64,000 nt of DNA from the NCBI GenBank assembly GCA_039908105.1, contig JAMOBI010000001.1, positions 1 through 64,000 on the forward strand, written 5' to 3'. A model generated the notes under the pieces. The model did no database searches, had not been told where the DNA came from, and was given only the letters and a program-made list of their open reading frames with translations. Shown here piece by piece: positions 1-9,520 of this stretch (position 1 is the first letter of the stretch; every line of letters starts with the position of its first letter). The translations under genes were made by a program, and so were the position numbers. The stretch comes from Magnetaquiglobus sp039908105 (GTDB taxonomy: Bacteria; Pseudomonadota; Magnetococcia; Magnetococcales; Magnetaquicoccaceae).

Positions 1-102
1 GAGCGGAACCGCGAGCGGTAAAACGTCGCCCAAAAGGGTATCGTCGATTGAGTCAACCTAGAGACGTGGCCAGATTACCTTTGAAAAAATATGATGTTAC
101 GG

Positions 103-1350
103 CTATCTAAGTGCCATTGAGGCGTCAATCAACATGATATGGTAGGTATCATCCTGAGGATCCTTCTCAAGAAGTCTCTGAATATAAGGTATCGCCTCCT
201 CGTGTCTGTTATCATCGACGAGCCACTTGGCCTTAATTTTGAGATTGTTCTCATCCAGATCACATGTGATCGATTCTTCCAGATCCTGCCACACTTGCGC
301 GTTTTTATATCCAAAATATCTTTCAGTTGCGACAGCTCGATTACGCAGCAACAAACCACGGAGCGGATTTACGTTACGATATCTATCCATTTCGAGCATT
401 TCAGTAATCAGATCAAGCAATTCTTTAAACTTTTTGAGCTCGATATAGACATTGATAATCCGTTTGATATGATCAATTTCAAGATCTGGCAGTGCCATCA
501 TGCGTTTCAACTCATTCAGAGCATTGTCTCTTTCAGAAAAGATAACCTCTGCCCGAAGCGCATAACGTTGCAGTTGTACAGAGAATCTTTCAGGATCCCT
601 TTTGTAAGCCTCTTCATACAATAGAAACGCTATTTGATACTGATTCATGTTTCTGGCCCAGTCTCCTGCAGCCTCTAAATATTTTGCCGGAATCATTGCG
701 GAGGCTTCTTTTTTTTGTTCCACCAATTGGAGAATTCGTGCGACCAGATCTCGCCCTTCAAGCCAATTATCTTTTCTTGCCAATTCTGTAACAAGAATTT
801 CAATATCCTGGAGATGGCTGTATCGGATCATATCCGGTAAAGTGGCGTGGTATTTTTGCAACTCTCCTTCAAGTTGGTTTGATTTTTCATCAATCAGCTC
901 GGATTTCTGAACCATTTCCATATAAACTTGATCAATTTTATCAATCTTGCTGTTGACCTTCTCAAAAAGATTATTAATATCTTCTGTTCTGTCAACGGTG
1001 ATTGCCTCAATTTTTCCGCTCACATCTCTAACCAGATCTTGCTTTAACTGGTTGACTGCATACGTCACTTCTTCTCTAATCAACTTGGTAAATTCCGTGA
1101 TACTAGGTGGGATTTGCCGTAACGTTTCTGCCTGAGTCTTTAACGAGGTCAATGTTAACTGATTTGTTTGAGCCGTCAAGTTTGCCTCTCTGTTTGTAAA
1201 GTATTTAAAATAGGCAAACGCTATAGTGATAACTATAGTCGCAAGCAATATAACAACAAAATAAAACAAATTTCCAGACGCTTGCTGCAACAACTCAACT
1301 GATTTGGCCAGCTGAACCAGTTGATTGACAGAATCAATTTGGTTATTCAT
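103..1350 (-). CDS. Membrane-anchored coiled-coil/helical-repeat protein, function unknown
   Basis: I do not recognise the family. From the chosen start (MNNQIDSV) the protein has a short N-terminus, one hydrophobic segment at about residues 28-48, then a long charged, coiled-coil-like stretch to about residue 170. The C-terminal half is helical and TPR-like, ending in an ARKDNWLEGR...KRDPERF...EKDPQDD type repeat pattern. The start at 1350 is preferred over an upstream in-frame start because GGAGGAG precedes it at proper spacing. It is convergent with nothing visible on its left and sits just downstream of the XRE regulator on the same strand, so the two may be co-transcribed. The topology suggests a single-pass protein with a large cytoplasmic part. 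Confidence 0.7.
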   Translation of the reverse strand: MNNQIDSVNQLVQLAKSVELLQQASGNLFYFVVILLATIVITIAFAYFKYFTNREANLTAQTNQLTLTSLKTQAETLRQIPPSITEFTKLIREEVTYAVNQLKQDLVRDVSGKIEAITVDRTEDINNLFEKVNSKIDKIDQVYMEMVQKSELIDEKSNQLEGELQKYHATLPDMIRYSHLQDIEILVTELARKDNWLEGRDLVARILQLVEQKKEASAMIPAKYLEAAGDWARNMNQYQIAFLLYEEAYKRDPERFSVQLQRYALRAEVIFSERDNALNELKRMMALPDLEIDHIKRIINVYIELKKFKELLDLITEMLEMDRYRNVNPLRGLLLRNRAVATERYFGYKNAQVWQDLEESITCDLDENNLKIKAKWLVDDNRHEEAIPYIQRLLEKDPQDDTYHIMLIDASMALR

Positions 1351-1369
1351 CTCAAAGCTCCTCCAAAGA

Positions 1370-1819
1370 TTATAGAATTGACGACTCTTTCTCAATCAAG
1401 TCTGGTTCATTTCGTCGAGAACGCGCCCGTTGTCGGTTGCGTAGACGTCGCACCAGATTACGTATGGCGTACATACCGTGGATCATCCGCTCCATTTCGC
1501 GTTCCAGGGTGCTCAATTGCACGACCATACCCCCGGTGAGCGTACCACCATCCATTGATTCCCAATCGGTTTGATGCTCTGTCCGCGTCAACATCTCCCC
1601 CACGCCGGTCGCCAGCCACACCGGATTCACCTGACAAGCCATGGCGATCGCCACGGTCTTGCGCGAACTGTTGAACTGCCCGGATTCCAGTTTGTGAATC
1701 GCCGCCTGACTGATGCCGACTTTGGATGCCAACTCCTGCTGGGTCAATTCCGCATGCAGCCGTGCTGACTTGAAACGGAAGGCAAATTCCGGATTTTTGG
1801 TTTCCTTGCTCTGATTCAT
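1370..1819 (-). CDS. XRE-family transcriptional regulator
   Basis: This is a 149-residue protein with an N-terminal Cro/C1-type helix-turn-helix at about residues 13-70 (LTQQELASKVGISQAAIHKLESG), followed by a WLATGVGEM segment typical of phage-repressor-like regulators. The C-terminus is rich in Arg and has no recognised domain. It is divergent from a second XRE regulator across a 142-bp spacer that contains an inverted repeat, so auto- or cross-regulation is likely by inference. An AGGAAAC box lies upstream of the ATG. Confidence 0.8.
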   Translation of the reverse strand: MNQSKETKNPEFAFRFKSARLHAELTQQELASKVGISQAAIHKLESGQFNSSRKTVAIAMACQVNPVWLATGVGEMLTRTEHQTDWESMDGGTLTGGMVVQLSTLEREMERMIHGMYAIRNLVRRLRNRQRARSRRNEPDLIEKESSIL

Positions 1820-1896
1820 GCCGTTTCCTAATGCTGACTGTGGAAAAGATCAGGATGGTGATAGCACATACAACTTGCTGAATCAATAGATCTCGT

Positions 1897-1908
1897 GTAT
1901 CTTGATAC
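1897..1908. promoter_or_regulatory. Inverted repeat between divergent XRE regulators
   Basis: GTATC-TT-GATAC is a perfect 5-bp inverted repeat, with partial extension to CG on both sides. It lies midway between the two divergent XRE genes, where an operator would be expected. Only position and symmetry support this; no binding consensus is known to me. Confidence 0.35.
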
Positions 1909-1961
1909 GAAGTAATATTTTTTGAGGTCACTGGCCACAATAATTCCGAACAATCGAAAAA

Positions 1962-3011
1962 ATGATGCAAAAATCCACAGGCATGATTAGCTTACGATTA
2001 CGAACCATTCGTCGGGAGCTCGATTTAACGCAGCAAGAGCTATCCGAGCGGATCGGTGTGAGTCGGGCTTACATCGCGGACGTCGAAGCGGGTCGCAAAG
2101 AGCCATCGCGCAACTTCATCGTCAAGATGACCGATGCGGTCCACATCTCCGGTGATTGGTTGCTCAATGGCACGGGGGCGATGTTCCTCGAAGGCGCCAA
2201 GGGAACGATTCGCGATCGCCTGGTCCGGATGCTTGCGGCAACCGAACGGGATGTCGCTGGTCTGCTCTCCTCATTGGGTGTCACGACACGTCAAGCCAAT
2301 GCCATTTCGCTGACCGAGGAGATTTACAACGCCTCGTTCGTGGAACGCGTCGGACGTCTGGAGGGGGTGCGCGAGGATTGGTTGTTGCATGGTGAAGGTA
2401 CGCCGTTTCCGGGAGGTCGGATGCGCAGCGAAACCGAGGCTGTGCAACGCTTGCAGATGTTACTCTCCGAGGATGGGCGTGGCTGGCATCTTTATCTGGT
2501 GACCGATCGGGAGTTGTTCTGCGTGGTACTGATTGCACCGGCCTGGCATGAGTACGGCGATGGTCTATCGGACGATTACACGCGCATGGAGGTGATCGGC
2601 GGCGCAGTGGGCCGGCGAACCTTGAGCGCGGTGCGCGCTCTGCTGGGCAGTCTGGCGATTCATTTGATCGTGATCTCTTCGGAGAATTTGCGGCGTCTGG
2701 TGAACGGCTGGCTTGGCGTACGGGAATTCATGGGATCGGGTCGCATGGCTGGCATGATCGACGGGGCGATTCGCATCGAACGGGAGACGCAGGTGGATGA
2801 ATACATCCCTGAGCCTGTGGCTTTGATCGATGCAGCCGCCCTGGAGAGCGCCTGCGCACTGGCGGTCGAGGATCATCGTGCCGCGCGGATTCTTTTTTGG
2901 CTGGCCACCTGGTTGCCGAATGTCAGCGACGATGAACGGATTTATCTGGAGGGACTGCTGAGACGCAACTTTCCCGAGTTCGGGGAGCAGCCATGGAAGG
3001 AGAAGGATTGA
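1962..3011 (+). CDS. XRE-family regulator with two tandem HTH-like segments
   Basis: This 349-residue protein starts with a clear XRE helix-turn-helix (LTQQELSERIGVSRAYIADVEAGRKEPS, about residues 23-50). A second, weaker segment at about 88-150 ends in the same way: both close with a W-L-L-x-G-x-G motif (WLLNGTG and WLLHGEG). The remaining 200 residues form a mixed alpha/beta region with no family I recognise, possibly a ligand or dimerisation domain. ATG codons at 1962 and 1983 are both possible starts, and neither has a strong ribosome site. The neighbour is a divergent XRE gene. A copy of the 250-bp repeat follows its stop codon. Confidence 0.75.
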   Translation: MMQKSTGMISLRLRTIRRELDLTQQELSERIGVSRAYIADVEAGRKEPSRNFIVKMTDAVHISGDWLLNGTGAMFLEGAKGTIRDRLVRMLAATERDVAGLLSSLGVTTRQANAISLTEEIYNASFVERVGRLEGVREDWLLHGEGTPFPGGRMRSETEAVQRLQMLLSEDGRGWHLYLVTDRELFCVVLIAPAWHEYGDGLSDDYTRMEVIGGAVGRRTLSAVRALLGSLAIHLIVISSENLRRLVNGWLGVREFMGSGRMAGMIDGAIRIERETQVDEYIPEPVALIDAAALESACALAVEDHRAARILFWLATWLPNVSDDERIYLEGLLRRNFPEFGEQPWKEKD

Positions 3012-3046
3012 ACCCGGTTATCGTGTGCTTGACGGCTCACGGTATC

Positions 3047-3318
3047 AAACCGCACCCAGCCCAGGTTGTGTAAACCGCACCCAGCTTAGCATGTGTCGTT
3101 TTTACTGGTAAGAAAAAAGAGAGGGTCTGGGAGATTCCTCTCCCAGGGTTTTGCCTTTGACTTTAGCGCGCTCTTCATAAAAGAAGCATTTTTCGCGGTG
3201 TTTGCGAAAAACGGGCCGCGCGCCGCCTTCGCGGGAGTCGTTTTTTCTTTTTTGGAAACGACTCCCACATCTTGCACGCAGCCTTGCGAAACATTACGTA
3301 TCTCAAGATGGTTGCAGG
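3047..3318 (-). repeat. Family-1 structured intergenic repeat, copy A
   Basis: This fills the 327-base gap between the XRE gene and the DUF4337 pseudogene. It reads from the right terminus (AAACCGCACCCAGCTTAGC, doubled in tandem from 3047) through a CTGGGAGATTCCTCTCCCAG hairpin, a GCATTTTTCGC hairpin and a CGGGAGTCGTTTT/GGAAACGACTCCC hairpin to a left terminus near 3318. Short open frames cross it on several frames but differ between copies, so I regard it as non-coding. Confidence 0.85.
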
Positions 3319-3338
3319 ATGAAAATGGAATCAGCCCC

Positions 3339-3897
3339 TCACCCCAACCACTGGGCAACCAAATCCGGGTGGAACGGCAAGCCGAAGAAGCCGGCCAATC
3401 CGGTCGCGACCCCGAACAGGGCGAACACCGACGCCACGCCCGTCAGCCAGCGTCGCCGGGTCAGGGCGCTGATGCTCAACAGGGCAATGGCGATTTCGAT
3501 CCCGGCCTCGGCCATGTCGAACTGATCATCCCGATAGCTTCTCATTGCCGTACCGGGTCGCCTCGGCGTGATAGTGGGCGATGCGCTCCTCAATCAGCAT
3601 CCGGTACTCCTCGGAAAATCCCCCCCTGGCCTTGTCCAGCTTTAGTGTGGCCACCATGTTCTCGGACATGTGCTGCTTGACGTTCTTGAACTGGTAGTGC
3701 GCCCAGGAGTCCACTGCCTGGGCCTGATGCTGCCCCATCGCCTGGGCGATGTTGCCATCCTTGACATTGAAGACCCCCAGCATGGTCGCCAACACTGCGG
3801 TCAAGGCCGCGATCAGGAAATTGAACCGCGACTCTTCCCCCGCATCCATCTCTGGCGCCTCGACCACAGAAGCGCTCTGCTCACCGACATCCGCCAT
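3339..3897 (-). pseudogene. DUF4337 protein, frameshifted, copy 1
   Basis: Two overlapping frames on the minus strand together make one DUF4337-like membrane protein. The N-terminal frame runs from MADVGEQ (ATG at 3897) to TRYGNEKLSG and stops at about 3526. The C-terminal frame continues with YRDDQFDMAEAGIEIAIALL and a second hydrophobic stretch ending in LVAQWLG at 3339. The break is near 3540, where about 25 bases are missing relative to the second copy at 7032-7534. It is a near-identical direct repeat of that copy, and the two flank trkA-trkH. Function of the family is unknown to me. Confidence 0.75.
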
Positions 3898-4126
3898 TCC
3901 TTCCCCCCCTCTGCTCCCAACAGTGCCCGATCGGAATAACCGCATTCCCATTCACAAATTTTACACCAACTTTCCCAAACGATCAAGACCAGCATCCCAG
4001 CTGAAAATATCAAAACTTGATCAATTCATGATGCATTATCAGCAAATCATGATACGCATATGATATGGAAAAGCATAAAATTTTCAGGTTCTTCTTTATA
4101 CCCATCGCCTGCCGAAAGATACCCGC

Positions 4127-5497
4127 ATGAATGTCATCATCATTGGCGTCACCCCCATCAGCGAAGTCCTGGCCAAATACATGGTCGAGGAGGGACATGA
4201 CATCCACGTCGTGGATCCAAACTCCGAGGCGATCGCCCAGTTGTTGTCCAAGGTGGATGTCCGGGCCTTGCAGGGGGATGTACGCGATCCCGAGATCCTG
4301 CGCGAGGCCCATATCCACTCGGCGGATCTGGTGATGGCGGTCACCAACTCCGACACCAGCAACATCGTCACCGCCCTCGGCCTGCACTCGCTGGCCCCCA
4401 AGGCCAAATCGGCCATCTGGGTGCGTGACGAGCAGTTCACCGGCAACGACCACATCTGGAACGGCTCGCAGCTCGACAAAACCATGGTGCTCACGCCAGA
4501 GCGCAATGCCCTCAACCTGATGATGGATCTTTTGGAGATCCCGCTCTCCTTCGAGGTCACCTCGTTTTTGGGCGGCAAGATCCATATCGCCGGCTTTCGA
4601 CTGCAAGATGGCAGCCCGCTGATTGGCAAGAAACTCAAGGATGTCGCCAAAAGCCAGGAGAATCGCACCCTAATCGCCGCCGTGGAACGCGACCATGACA
4701 CCCATGTTCCGGACGGAGATTTTGTCTTCGCGACCAACGATCGGCTCTACATCCCGCTATTGGCCGGTCAGGAACTCTCTGCCGCCTTTGCCTTCATGGG
4801 GCTGGAGCAGAGCCATCTGCGTATGCGCAAAAGCCATTACCTGATTGCCGGCGGGGGCCGCATGGGGCTGCAACTGGCCATCAAACTGGAAAACGAGGGG
4901 TTCCGCCCCACACTCGTCGAACGGAACCGCTCCCGCGGTCAACTGCTGGTGGATCGTCTCTCCACCACGCGGGTTCTACTGGGAGACATCACCGATCCAA
5001 CCCTGTTGCGGGAGATGATCCATCCGGAGACCACCTTCATCGCTCTGACCGGCAACCAGGAACTCAACTTCATGTCCTCGTTGCTGGCCCGCCGGTTCGG
5101 GGCCGGAAGGTCGATCACCATGTTCGACCACGAAGGGTACATCTCCCTCTCCTCCTCCATGGGAATCGATGCCGCAGTCCATCCGAATCTCACCGCCATC
5201 GGCCAGGTGCTTGGGCTGCTGCGCCCCTATGACGTGCGCGAGGCCCACCTGATGCTCGGCGGCAAGCTTGAGGCGATGCTGGTGCGTCTGGAACGCGACT
5301 CCCCGCTGGCCGGCAAGGCACTCTTCGACGCGGGCTTGCCCAAGGGGGTGATCATCGCCGCACTGGTGCGCAAGAATCGCCTCCTGCTGCCGGATGGCAA
5401 CACCCATCTACTGCCTGAGGATCAGATGTTGATCGTCACACACCGGCAGAGCAAGAACAAGCACAAACTGACTCAACTGATCAAACCGGGACACTGA
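4127..5497 (+). CDS. trkA: Trk potassium uptake regulatory subunit TrkA
   Basis: This 456-residue protein has two RCK (TrkA-N plus TrkA-C) modules and binds the cytoplasmic face of the TrkH channel, where nucleotides gate potassium entry. The second Rossmann unit has a normal glycine motif (AGGGRMGLQLA, about residues 240-250). The first unit has IIIGVTPISEVLA instead of the usual GxGxxG, so its nucleotide site may be altered. The acidic strand ends (VVDPNS and VERNRS) are both present. trkH follows after five bases, so the two are co-transcribed and probably form one transporter. Confidence 0.93.
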   Translation: MNVIIIGVTPISEVLAKYMVEEGHDIHVVDPNSEAIAQLLSKVDVRALQGDVRDPEILREAHIHSADLVMAVTNSDTSNIVTALGLHSLAPKAKSAIWVRDEQFTGNDHIWNGSQLDKTMVLTPERNALNLMMDLLEIPLSFEVTSFLGGKIHIAGFRLQDGSPLIGKKLKDVAKSQENRTLIAAVERDHDTHVPDGDFVFATNDRLYIPLLAGQELSAAFAFMGLEQSHLRMRKSHYLIAGGGRMGLQLAIKLENEGFRPTLVERNRSRGQLLVDRLSTTRVLLGDITDPTLLREMIHPETTFIALTGNQELNFMSSLLARRFGAGRSITMFDHEGYISLSSSMGIDAAVHPNLTAIGQVLGLLRPYDVREAHLMLGGKLEAMLVRLERDSPLAGKALFDAGLPKGVIIAALVRKNRLLLPDGNTHLLPEDQMLIVTHRQSKNKHKLTQLIKPGH

Positions 5498-5502
5498 CCC
5501 CC

Positions 5503-6942
5503 ATGAATCTTCCAATGAATCTGCGGGTGATCTCCCTGCTGGCGCTCCTGCTCTCCGTGTCCATGGCCGCCCCGATGCTGGTCGCGTGGCTGCTGCAAGA
5601 GGATATGCGTCCGTTCGTGCACGCCATGCTGATCGGCGGCACCTTGGGCGGCGGACTCTTCTTCTGGACCCGTGACGCCCGCACCGAACTGCACGCCCGT
5701 GACGGCATCCTGATCGTGGGAATCGGCTGGGCCATGGCCACGGTGCTGGCCGGCCTGCCATTCGTCTTCGGCGGCTGGATGGGGTGGATCGACTCCTGGT
5801 TTGAGACCGCCTCCGGCTTCACCACCACCGGGGCATCGATCTTGACCGACGTTGAAATCCTCCCCAAGAGCCAGCTCTTCTGGCGCTCGGAAATCCAATG
5901 GCTCGGCGGCATGGGGATTCTGCTGCTGGCCATCGCCATCCTGCCCTTTCTGGGTGTCGGCGGCATGGAAATCATGAAGGCCGAAGTCCCCGGTCCCACC
6001 AAGGATCGCCTGGTGCCGCGCGTGGCCACCACCGCCCGCATCCTCTGGGTGCTCTACACCGGCCTCACCATCGCCAACATCCTCGCCTACATGGGATCGG
6101 GCATGGATTTCCTGGAGGCCACCGACCACGCCTTCACCACCCTGGCCACCGGAGGGTTTTCGACCCGCAACTTAAGCCTCGCCGCCTTCTCCCCCGCCGC
6201 CCAGTGGTGGAGCACCTTCTTCATGTTCGTGGCCGGAGCCAATTTCCTGCTCCACTATCGCCTCTTCTACCGTCGCGACCTCGGTGTTTTCAAGGATCCG
6301 GAACTCAAGACCTACTTCTGGATCGTGGTCATCACCGCCACCTTCATCGGCGTGGTCCTGATGTTCGAGCAGAACAAGGATCTGGAACTGGCCATGCGCC
6401 ACGCCTATTTCAGCGTCGTCACCATCATCACCACCACCGGTTTCGCCAACGACGATTTTGCCCAATGGCCGCTTTTCTTGCAGGTGATCCTGCTGCACCT
6501 CATGGTGATCGGCGGCATGGCCGGCTCCACGGCAGGCGGCGTCAAGGTCATCCGTCTGGTGATGATCTGGGAACTGTTCATCAACGTCCTCGACCGGTTG
6601 ATGAACCCGCGCCGCCTCACCCAGCCCAAGTACGCTGGGAGTTCCATCCCTCCGGAGGTGATGGAGGGGAGCCTCATCATGGTGGTGGTGTTCCTGTTCG
6701 TGATGCTGCTCTCGGTGATCGTGCTGACCGCCGTGGGACTCGACTTCACCACTGCCTTTTCCGCCTCACTGGCCTGCATCGCCAATGTGGGACCGGGCAT
6801 CGCCAAGGTGGGACCGGTGGAAAACTATGCCTTCATCCACGATGCCGGCAAACTGCTTCTGACCGTCACCATGATCGCCGGGCGGCTGGAACTGTTCACC
6901 GTGTTGATTCTTTTCTTCCCGAGGTTCTGGAAAGGACACTGA
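5503..6942 (+). CDS. trkH: Trk potassium channel subunit TrkH
   Basis: This 479-residue polytopic inner-membrane protein is the ion-conducting partner of TrkA. It shows repeated pore-loop signatures such as ETASGFTTTGAS (about residues 102-113), FTTLATGGFSTRN, ITTTGFANDDFAQW and the conserved GGMAGSTAGGVKVIR segment. Length and end (LFFPRFWKGH) match the family. It starts five bases after trkA, with which it forms an operon. A broken DUF4337 copy lies convergently 90 bases downstream. Confidence 0.95.
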   Translation: MNLPMNLRVISLLALLLSVSMAAPMLVAWLLQEDMRPFVHAMLIGGTLGGGLFFWTRDARTELHARDGILIVGIGWAMATVLAGLPFVFGGWMGWIDSWFETASGFTTTGASILTDVEILPKSQLFWRSEIQWLGGMGILLLAIAILPFLGVGGMEIMKAEVPGPTKDRLVPRVATTARILWVLYTGLTIANILAYMGSGMDFLEATDHAFTTLATGGFSTRNLSLAAFSPAAQWWSTFFMFVAGANFLLHYRLFYRRDLGVFKDPELKTYFWIVVITATFIGVVLMFEQNKDLELAMRHAYFSVVTIITTTGFANDDFAQWPLFLQVILLHLMVIGGMAGSTAGGVKVIRLVMIWELFINVLDRLMNPRRLTQPKYAGSSIPPEVMEGSLIMVVVFLFVMLLSVIVLTAVGLDFTTAFSASLACIANVGPGIAKVGPVENYAFIHDAGKLLLTVTMIAGRLELFTVLILFFPRFWKGH

Positions 6943-7031
6943 CCGATCAGCACCCCTCTATTGCAGAAAGCCGGGGAGCAAACACGCTCCCCGGCATACG
7001 TCCCACCGCCGCACGACCTGCCGTCGAACCG

Positions 7032-7534
7032 GGCGAACACCGACGCCACGCCCGTCAGCCAGCGTCGCCGGGTCAGGGCGCTGATGCTCAACAGGGCAAT
7101 GGCGATTTCGATCCCGGCCTCGGCCATGTCGAACTGATCATCCCGATAGTTCGGCGCGCACGCGGATCTCCTTCCTTCTCATTGCCGTACCGGGTCGCCT
7201 CGGCGTGATAGTGGGCGATGCGCTCCTCGATCAGCATCCGGTACTCCTCGGAAAATCCCCCCCTGGCCTTGTCCAGCTTTGGTGTGGCCACCATGTTCTC
7301 GGACATGTGCTGCTTGACGTTCTTGAACTGGTAGTGCGTCCAGGAGTCCACTGCCTGGGCCTGATGCTGCCCCATCGCCTGGGCGATGTTGCCATCCTTG
7401 ACATTGAAGACCCCCAGCATGTTCGCCAGCACTGCGGTCAAGGCCGCGATCAGGAAATTGAACCGCGACTCTTCCCCCGCATCCATCTCCGTGGCCTCGA
7501 CCACCGAAGAGATCTGCTCACCGACATCCGCCAT
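7032..7534 (-). pseudogene. DUF4337 protein, frameshifted and 3'-truncated, copy 2
   Basis: This is a near-identical direct copy of the 3339-3897 gene. The N-terminal frame (MADVGEQISSVVEATEMDAG onward, ATG at 7534) runs to RYGNEKEGDP and then shifts out of the family frame. The YRDDQFDMAEAGIEIA part continues in another frame and loses similarity at about 7032, in the middle of the second hydrophobic stretch. The frame break is at the same place as in copy 1 but with different bases, 26 nt here against 1 nt there between the same flanking words. It is probably non-functional. Confidence 0.75.
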
Positions 7535-7726
7535 GAATGCTCTCCCGAATAAATGATGGTGAAACAAAAAAGTTTGTTTAACGGAACAAAAAGGAGTTTG
7601 CTGTTACCATGAAATAAGAGTAAAATTCGTGCCTTCCAAATACTTCTTCAACACCCTGCGCAAACGCTTTTTCTTCATGACAAAAGCGCTCTCAGACACC
7701 AATCCCTCCTACGGTTGAGTCTCTCC

Positions 7727-9520
7727 ATGATGATCCAATGTGGACAACGTCTCCAGCTTTCTCAACTGATCGACCCAAACCTTCCGTTCGTAATCGGTTT
7801 AAGGTTTAATCCTCCTGGGAATGACCATGATTGTGTCTGTCTGGGCACGGATGCGCACGGTCAAGTCCAAGATGATCGCTACACGATATTTTTCAATCAA
7901 CCCATTTCTCCTTGTCGGGGAGTGGCACTTGCCACACCAGAGGATGGTCATGACGGTTTTGAATTCAACCTGCCAAAAATTCCTGAGCCGATTTTTGCTC
8001 TGGTGATCGCAGCCACGCTTGACCCGCTTGTTGATTTTTCGATCTTCACCAGCATCGATATATCGATAATCCAGAAAGGTAGTGCGAACGATCTGATTTC
8101 ATTGAAATCCGATCAGTTTGCACACGGGGAACGAGCCGTCATCCTGGTACAGATTTATCGCAAGGAGCAATCTTGGCGACTGCACGCACTCGGGCAAGGC
8201 TTCGCGGGCGGTTTGCAATCACTTATCCAACACTATGGCATTCAAATTCATTCATCCGAAACCAATACGCCTCCCCCATCCCCCCCTCTTTCGCTCCTTC
8301 CCCCTGATGATCTCGCAGATCCAGATAATGATCCAAATCAAATCAATATGTTGACCGACTCTATTGCCCGCACGCTTAGTGAATTCGGTGTGCGCGGAAA
8401 TCTTGTTGGCGTTGACGTGGGACCGATTCTCATGACTTTCAAATTTGCTCCGGCTCCAGGGGTCAAGGTCAAAAAGGTAACCGATATGGAGCCGGAATTG
8501 ACTCTGGCGCTGTCTTGTCCAGGTCTGCGTATCGATCCACTGTTTCATCATGGGGTGATCGGTATCGAAATTCCCAAACAAAAACGCGCAATCATTCCTT
8601 TGAGACGCATTCTGGAAGCCAGGATGCTGAAAGAAGAGCGGGAACCACTCCTGATTCCAGTGGGAGTGGACACCCGAGGTGAACCAATTTTAGAAAATCT
8701 TGAACACCTGCCCCACTTGATGATTGCCGGAACCACCCGTTCCGGCAAATCGATCATGCTACATGGGATTTTATGCAGTGTATTGCTGCGCGCACGACTG
8801 GACGAAGCTCGAATTCTACTCGTCGATCCAAAGCGCAACGAATTTTCTCAATACAATGAAGTACCCCATCTTCTCGGCCCGATCGTCACCTCAGCCCGAC
8901 AGGCGAGAAACAGCCTCCATTGGTTGACCGAAGAAATGGAATCCCGTTACCAGGCGATGATTCCACTTGGAGTGCGCAACTTGGGTAGCTGGAAAGAAAA
9001 ATTCAACTATCAAGCCCTGAATCCTGACCTTGAAACCATACCAACGCCACCCCCTCTGCTGCTTGTTGTCGTCGATGAACTGGCGGATCTGATGCTGCAA
9101 AGCGGTAAATCCGTGGAAGAACCTTTGGTTCGACTGGCGCAGATGGGACGGGCTGCCGGTATTCATCTGGTTCTGGCCACACAAAGACCATCGCGAGAAG
9201 TGATGACTGGTCTGATCAAGTCCAACATTCCTGCCCGTCTGGCATTCAAAGTGACATCCAAGGTCGACTCACGCATCATCCTGGACATTATTGGTGCAGA
9301 AAATCTGTTGGGTCAGGGAGATGGTCTTTTTGTTGCTCCAGGCCAGGAATTGTGCAGAATTCAAGCCCCCATGGTTACGGAAAGCCAAGTGCTGGGAGTG
9401 GTGCGTTATTTAAAGAACTCTTTACCCTACATCCCGAATTCCAGACTGCTGGAAGCACTCACCCTGGAAGATGACAGCCAAATCCATACCAACGCTCGGC
9501 CAAAGGGGCAACCACTTTGA
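7727..9520 (+). CDS. TerD domain-FtsK/SpoIIIE motor fusion protein
   Basis: This 597-residue soluble protein joins two known domains. Residues about 2-185 are a TerD-like domain, seen in FNPPGNDHDCVCL, YTIFFNQP and the diagnostic end YRKEQSWRLHALGQGFAGGL. After a Pro-rich linker comes an FtsK-type motor: a beta domain, Walker A AGTTRSGKS at about 333 and Walker B LLLVVVDELADLM at about 443, with LATQRPSREVMTGLIKSNIP beyond. It has no membrane segments and no C-terminal gamma winged helix, so it is not the cell-division FtsK. TerD proteins bind calcium and belong to tellurite/stress systems; DNA pumping linked to such a sensor is inference. The ATG at 7727 is chosen over an upstream TTG at 7715. 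No other ter gene is nearby. Confidence 0.85.
   Translation: MMIQCGQRLQLSQLIDPNLPFVIGLRFNPPGNDHDCVCLGTDAHGQVQDDRYTIFFNQPISPCRGVALATPEDGHDGFEFNLPKIPEPIFALVIAATLDPLVDFSIFTSIDISIIQKGSANDLISLKSDQFAHGERAVILVQIYRKEQSWRLHALGQGFAGGLQSLIQHYGIQIHSSETNTPPPSPPLSLLPPDDLADPDNDPNQINMLTDSIARTLSEFGVRGNLVGVDVGPILMTFKFAPAPGVKVKKVTDMEPELTLALSCPGLRIDPLFHHGVIGIEIPKQKRAIIPLRRILEARMLKEEREPLLIPVGVDTRGEPILENLEHLPHLMIAGTTRSGKSIMLHGILCSVLLRARLDEARILLVDPKRNEFSQYNEVPHLLGPIVTSARQARNSLHWLTEEMESRYQAMIPLGVRNLGSWKEKFNYQALNPDLETIPTPPPLLLVVVDELADLMLQSGKSVEEPLVRLAQMGRAAGIHLVLATQRPSREVMTGLIKSNIPARLAFKVTSKVDSRIILDIIGAENLLGQGDGLFVAPGQELCRIQAPMVTESQVLGVVRYLKNSLPYIPNSRLLEALTLEDDSQIHTNARPKGQPL

Noticed and set aside
6825..7127. 100-residue frame across the end of trkH and DUF4337 copy 2
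   Set aside because: Its first part is the DUF4337 C-terminal segment in its own frame, and the rest is antisense trkH; it is a broken-gene artefact.
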